A stretch of 16,156 nt of DNA from JBMNUL01 sp050946255 (GTDB lineage Bacteria > Actinomycetota > Coriobacteriia > Coriobacteriales > CADBOM01). Below the pieces are notes generated by a model. The model was not told where the DNA came from, searched no databases, and was given only the letters and a program-made list of their open reading frames with translations. This document shows, in pieces, positions 12,951-16,156 of the stretch; the first letter of the stretch is position 1, and every line of letters begins with the position of its first letter. The stretch covers positions 1-16,156 of the forward strand of contig JBMNUL010000044.1 of assembly GCA_050946255.1 (NCBI GenBank), in the 5' to 3' direction. A program made the translations under genes and the position numbers.

Positions 12951-14414
12951 ATGGAACAATCGATTTACAACATTGTGGTGGACACGGCTCCCAACGAGCA
13001 TACCATCTACAACACATTGAAACGCTGTCTGGTGGTATTGGACGACGAGGCATTTGGCACCTATTTGCAATGCGAGGGGCCTCATCTGCAAGATCTTGCC
13101 GACGCGGGGATTCTGGTGGATAGCGCTGCTTACGAGCAGGAAGTTCAGGAGAAGGCCTTCGACCACGATCGTTTCACCAACGATTGGTTCGCCCTCTGTC
13201 TTTGCCCGACCTACGAGTGCAATTACAAGTGTCCTTACTGCTACGAGCATGGCAATAATCCAAGTGGGATTATGACCCGTGATGTCATGGAGGCAACATA
13301 TCGCTTCTTTGAAAAAGTTTACGAGCGAGACCATTTCAAGTCATTCTCCCTCGAATGGTATGGTGGGGAGCCCACGCTCTGCATGGATATCATCGAGGAG
13401 ATGACCAACTGGTTCCGGAAGTTCTGCGATGAACATGGCATCGAGATGAACATCGGGATCTTGTCCAATTGCGGGATGATCGATGAGAAGCTGGCCAAGC
13501 GCATGGCCGACATCGGATTCGAGAATCTGATGCCAACGATCGACGGATGCGAAGAGTTGCACAACAAGCGCCGTGTCAACAAGTCTCAAACCAATTCGTT
13601 CCAGAAGACCTTAGAAGGCGCGCACAATTGCCGTGAATACGGGATTGAAGTGTGTGCGAACATGAACACCGACAAGATAAACTTCAGTGAATTCCGCGAG
13701 CTGCGTCAGAAACTTCACGACGAGGAGGGAATTGACATCTACCCCAGCCTCCTGAAGGATTATCGCCAGGACTTCAACCACAATGATACCGGATTCGACA
13801 GCAACTCCTTCGACCTCTACACCCGGGAGGAGTACGCTTGGGACATCCATGAGCTATTCGAGGAGACCCCCTATTCAAAGGACGTGCTCCAGGGGATGTT
13901 CAGGCCGGTGCGCAATTTCTGCAGAGGCCAACTCGAGAACTATTATGTGATCGACCCGTTCGGGGACGTGTACAAGTGCGAGGGCTGGCTGGGGCAGAAG
14001 GAGCACATGGTGTTCAGCCTGTTTGATCTTCCAGACGATGATGCCAGGTTCACCGACTACAACCCCCTGCGCGACCCGCTCTGCCGCGATTGCGAGGTGC
14101 TCCCGCTCTGCAAGGGGCAGTGTGCTTGGGACCGCGCGCTCCTCGACCATGCTTGCCACATAGCCAAGTTCACGATGGGCGCATACGTCAAAGACTACCG
14201 AAGCTGCTACGGAGATGTGCAAGGCAGCGTGACCGTTTTGGAGAAGCCGGTTGATTTCGTCTCCGAGTTGAACGAGCGTTTCGTGTGCGACGGTCCCAAT
14301 GAGTCCAGATGGGCCGGAATTCCCTGGTACGATACCGATGACGACGGCAATGCTGTTTACTCCAAGGGCAAGTTCTGGCATGACAAGATGGAAGCAGCGG
14401 AAGAGCTAGGGTAA
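12951..14414 (+). CDS. Radical SAM enzyme with C-terminal SPASM domain
   Basis: A 487-residue protein of the radical SAM/SPASM group, which includes peptide maturases and sulfatase-activating enzymes. Residues 1-80 form an N-terminal region typical of SPASM maturases. C90-x3-C94-x2-C97 binds the SAM-ligating [4Fe-4S] cluster, and YGGEP (137-141) is the SAM-contacting motif. The SPASM domain has C324, C343, C378-x2-C381-x5-C387-x3-C391 and C402, enough for two auxiliary clusters. The ATG at 12951 follows GGGGTG; an upstream in-frame TTG at 12921 has no ribosome site. The next gene starts 5 bases after the stop. No sulfatase and no obvious precursor peptide is in the window, so the substrate is unknown. 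Confidence 0.9.
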   Translation: MEQSIYNIVVDTAPNEHTIYNTLKRCLVVLDDEAFGTYLQCEGPHLQDLADAGILVDSAAYEQEVQEKAFDHDRFTNDWFALCLCPTYECNYKCPYCYEHGNNPSGIMTRDVMEATYRFFEKVYERDHFKSFSLEWYGGEPTLCMDIIEEMTNWFRKFCDEHGIEMNIGILSNCGMIDEKLAKRMADIGFENLMPTIDGCEELHNKRRVNKSQTNSFQKTLEGAHNCREYGIEVCANMNTDKINFSEFRELRQKLHDEEGIDIYPSLLKDYRQDFNHNDTGFDSNSFDLYTREEYAWDIHELFEETPYSKDVLQGMFRPVRNFCRGQLENYYVIDPFGDVYKCEGWLGQKEHMVFSLFDLPDDDARFTDYNPLRDPLCRDCEVLPLCKGQCAWDRALLDHACHIAKFTMGAYVKDYRSCYGDVQGSVTVLEKPVDFVSELNERFVCDGPNESRWAGIPWYDTDDDGNAVYSKGKFWHDKMEAAEELG

Positions 14415-14419
14415 TTTTC

Positions 14420-15445
14420 TTGGATGCTTCTCTGGACAAAATCAATATGTATCTCAGGGAGAACGCCGATCTTCAGAGTTCTCTGGGCATTCCTTCCGAA
14501 ATGGCAGGGGAGCTGTCTGCAGCTCCCCTTGGCCAAGGCGAGCACAATGCCAACTACACGTTTGCCCATCCTGCGACCGGCAAGCTCTATGTTCTTCGTG
14601 TCAACTACATCAGCCAGCTGGGGTTGGACGACCAGATCGGTTACGAATACGATGCCCTCAAGATATTGGAGCCGAGCGGATGCACCCCCAAGGCTTATTA
14701 CGTCGACCGGAGCAAGCAGCTCGATGGCCATGGCGCTCTCGTGATGGAACACTACGAGGGCGAGCACATGAACCTCGAGGATGAGGAGGATGTTGCCCAA
14801 GCAGCTCATATGCTTGCCGACGTTCACAGCCTGGTCCCCCCAAACGGCTGCCCTCTGGTTCACCCTGCGGACCCGCTGAAGAGCCAGTTCGAGGAATGCG
14901 TGGGATATGTGAAGTTCTACCGCAAGTCCCCGCTTCAAGACGATATGGTGAACGGGTATCTCGACAAGATGCTCGAGAAAGCCGAAGAAATGCTCGAGAC
15001 CCCAATGCGCGAAGAGGACAGCTACCACATTCTGAACACCGAGGCGGTGCCATCTCACTTTCTTATCCCCTTGGACAAGACGCCGGGGCACTTCCTAGAT
15101 TGGGAGAAGCCGATTTTGGGGGAAGTCGCACAGGACGTGGCGTACTTTCTGAGTCCCACCACCACGATCTGGGACACCGATTTCATCTTCGATCAGGAAC
15201 AGTGCGAGCACTTCCTAGACATGTACTGGGATGCAGTTGATGGCAGGTTTGACAGGGGAAGCTTTGACCGTCGCTTTCAAGGGCATGTAGTAATGAACTG
15301 CCTGCGGGGAATCACCTGGAGTTGCCGGACTTGGGTCGAATACCACGACCCTAACCGTCCTTTGAAGAACGAGAAGACGTTCGAGAAGCTCAAGGTCTAT
15401 TTGAGCGAGGAATTCCTGGATTTGGTTTACAGCAGGCACTTCTAG
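14420..15445 (+). CDS. Aminoglycoside-phosphotransferase-fold protein with altered catalytic motif
   Basis: A 341-residue protein of the APH/choline kinase superfamily, which transfers phosphate from ATP to small alcohols or sugars. The N lobe has GQGEHNANYTF (38-48) and YVLRVN (57-62). The C lobe ends with FLDWE (225-229) and D239 in GEVAQDVAYF, as in active enzymes. The Brenner-like H-x-D-x4-N motif, however, reads N206-T-E208-x4-H213, so the catalytic aspartate becomes glutamate and the asparagine becomes histidine. It may have changed chemistry or be a binding protein. The start is TTG at 14420, five bases after the radical SAM stop, with AGGG about nine bases upstream; ATG at 14447 is the alternative. 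It is clearly cotranscribed with the radical SAM gene. Confidence 0.78.
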   Translation: MDASLDKINMYLRENADLQSSLGIPSEMAGELSAAPLGQGEHNANYTFAHPATGKLYVLRVNYISQLGLDDQIGYEYDALKILEPSGCTPKAYYVDRSKQLDGHGALVMEHYEGEHMNLEDEEDVAQAAHMLADVHSLVPPNGCPLVHPADPLKSQFEECVGYVKFYRKSPLQDDMVNGYLDKMLEKAEEMLETPMREEDSYHILNTEAVPSHFLIPLDKTPGHFLDWEKPILGEVAQDVAYFLSPTTTIWDTDFIFDQEQCEHFLDMYWDAVDGRFDRGSFDRRFQGHVVMNCLRGITWSCRTWVEYHDPNRPLKNEKTFEKLKVYLSEEFLDLVYSRHF

Positions 15446-15514
15446 GATCTCGGCATCCATTCTTTCCATGGCTATTTCATATACCTTTTACCTACAATTT
15501 CAGTAATATGGTGC

Positions 15515-15543
15515 TTGTAAATTATTAGGTTAAGTCTAATAAT
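15515..15543 (+). promoter_or_regulatory. Candidate promoter with overlapping 8-base inverted repeat
   Basis: TTGTAA (15515-15520) and AATAAT (15538-15543) with a 17-base spacer form a moderate promoter. ATTATTAG (15521-15528) and CTAATAAT (15536-15543) are a perfect inverted repeat around GTTAAGT, occupying the spacer and -10 element as a repressor site would. The right arm contains the GTCTAATA core also seen before the radical SAM gene. Confidence 0.42.
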
Positions 15544-15547
15544 AGGA

Positions 15548-15567
15548 ATTGGCATATACCTGCCAAT
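15548..15567 (+). promoter_or_regulatory. Seven-base perfect inverted repeat ATTGGCA-N6-TGCCAAT
   Basis: ATTGGCA (15548-15554) and TGCCAAT (15561-15567) flank TATACC. The dyad lies just downstream of the candidate -10 element and could be an operator or an RNA hairpin. No T-tract follows. Its regulator is unknown. Confidence 0.45.
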
Positions 15568-15640
15568 CACTTTGCCTGCTATTTGGGGTGCAGGCTCTGC
15601 AAGGAAGCGTTGTTTTTTCATATAACAGATAGGAGGCCAC

Positions 15641-16156
15641 ATGGCTGAGAAGACCATGCGCAGCCGCTGGGCGAAAGTCATCGGCGTTGCAATGTCGCTT
15701 GCACTGGTGGCGTGCTTTGCTATGGCTGGCTGCAGCAGCTCAAACACGCCCACAGATGATTCTGGCATAGATTACTCGAACTGGGATTCCGTTGTCGAGG
15801 CAGCAAGGGGTACCACTGTCACGTATTACGGGTATGACGGAAACGAGCAGCTCAACAGTTGGATTAACGATGACCTGACCCCCGCGCTGAAGGAGAAGTA
15901 CGACATCACCTTGAATTACATCTCCGATGACAGCGCGATGACGGCTCTCACTGACTCTCTTGCGGCAGGTTCCACCGAGAATGACGGTTCCTTTGATGTC
16001 ACTTGGACAAACGGGTCTGGATTCAAGGACATCATGGAGCTGGATGGCTGGTTCGGCCCAATTGATTCGATTCTCCCGAACTTCCAGTCCTATATAGATC
16101 CCGATAATCCCCTTGTTTACTCAGGTTTCGCCTATGACAATCAGGGTTACGAGGCT
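15641..16156 (+). CDS. ABC transporter solute-binding lipoprotein, YnjB-like (5' part, runs off the window)
   Basis: The first 172 codons are present and the frame is open to the window edge. The start is MAEKTMRSRWAKVIG, then a hydrophobic stretch ending AMAGC (C31) followed by S-S-S-N, a lipoprotein signal peptide; LVAC at 22-25 is a second possible lipobox. The mature part has WDSVVEAARGTTVTYYGYDG and LNSWINDDLTPALKEKYDI, resembling extracellular binding proteins of the YnjB type, whose ligand is not established. It would sit on the outer face of the membrane and deliver substrate to a permease likely encoded beyond the window. ATG at 15641 is preceded by AGGAGG (15631-15636). Confidence 0.85.
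   Translation, partial: MAEKTMRSRWAKVIGVAMSLALVACFAMAGCSSSNTPTDDSGIDYSNWDSVVEAARGTTVTYYGYDGNEQLNSWINDDLTPALKEKYDITLNYISDDSAMTALTDSLAAGSTENDGSFDVTWTNGSGFKDIMELDGWFGPIDSILPNFQSYIDPDNPLVYSGFAYDNQGYEA

Larger units (their letters stand above)
15446..15640 (+). other. Leader region of the solute-binding lipoprotein gene
   Basis: 195 bases, AT-rich, with no gene. It contains the promoter-like pair at 15515-15543, two inverted repeats (15521-15543 and 15548-15567) and a weaker GCCTGC/GCAGGC pair at 15574-15579 and 15590-15595. I see no clear terminator after the phosphotransferase stop, so read-through is possible. Confidence 0.5.

Overview
The window looks like a chromosomal segment of an anaerobic gut-type actinobacterium, most likely class Coriobacteriia (Eggerthellaceae-like). 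This is an inference from gene content: a conserved rpiB-glyA-dCMP deaminase block, a cytoplasmic molybdopterin/ferredoxin oxidoreductase pair next to a MarR-type regulator, an EFR1-type flavodoxin/ferredoxin, a SPASM radical SAM enzyme, GC-rich coding sequence and strong AGGAGG-type ribosome sites. No rRNA, tRNA, transposase, integrase or CRISPR array was seen.

Layout. Bases 1-3338 (+): the last codons of a probable Sua5/YrdC gene, then rpiB, glyA, a dCMP deaminase and an EFR1-type flavodoxin-ferredoxin. Bases 3339-3576 hold two families of degenerate short tandem repeats, followed by tag (+, TTG start). Next, on the minus strand, is a lone cbiL-like precorrin-2/cobalt-factor II methyltransferase with a possibly structured 5' leader. 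Bases 5548-8350 (-) are a two-gene operon (molybdopterin catalytic subunit, then a small two-cluster ferredoxin) ending in a clear intrinsic terminator. A divergent region with face-to-face promoter-like elements separates it from a protein made of two complete MarR domains in one chain (+).

Bases 9889-10683 (-) encode a DUF434-type protein whose acidic motifs resemble PIN/NYN nucleases. Two adjacent small cupins (+) follow, then a convergent nucleoside hydrolase (-) of a variant calcium-motif subgroup. The right end carries a SPASM radical SAM enzyme and an aminoglycoside-phosphotransferase-fold protein with an altered catalytic motif (+, 5 bases apart), then the start of a lipoprotein solute-binding component of an ABC importer. 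The leaders of the last two units share a GTCTAATA element, which suggests common control.

How the genes may work together. The left block is housekeeping (pentose phosphate, one-carbon and dTTP precursor metabolism). The middle block looks like a substrate-inducible reductive or hydroxyl-transfer enzyme with its own MarR-type regulator. The right block (radical SAM + phosphotransferase + importer) is the best candidate for an undescribed functional unit; its substrate cannot be read from the sequence.
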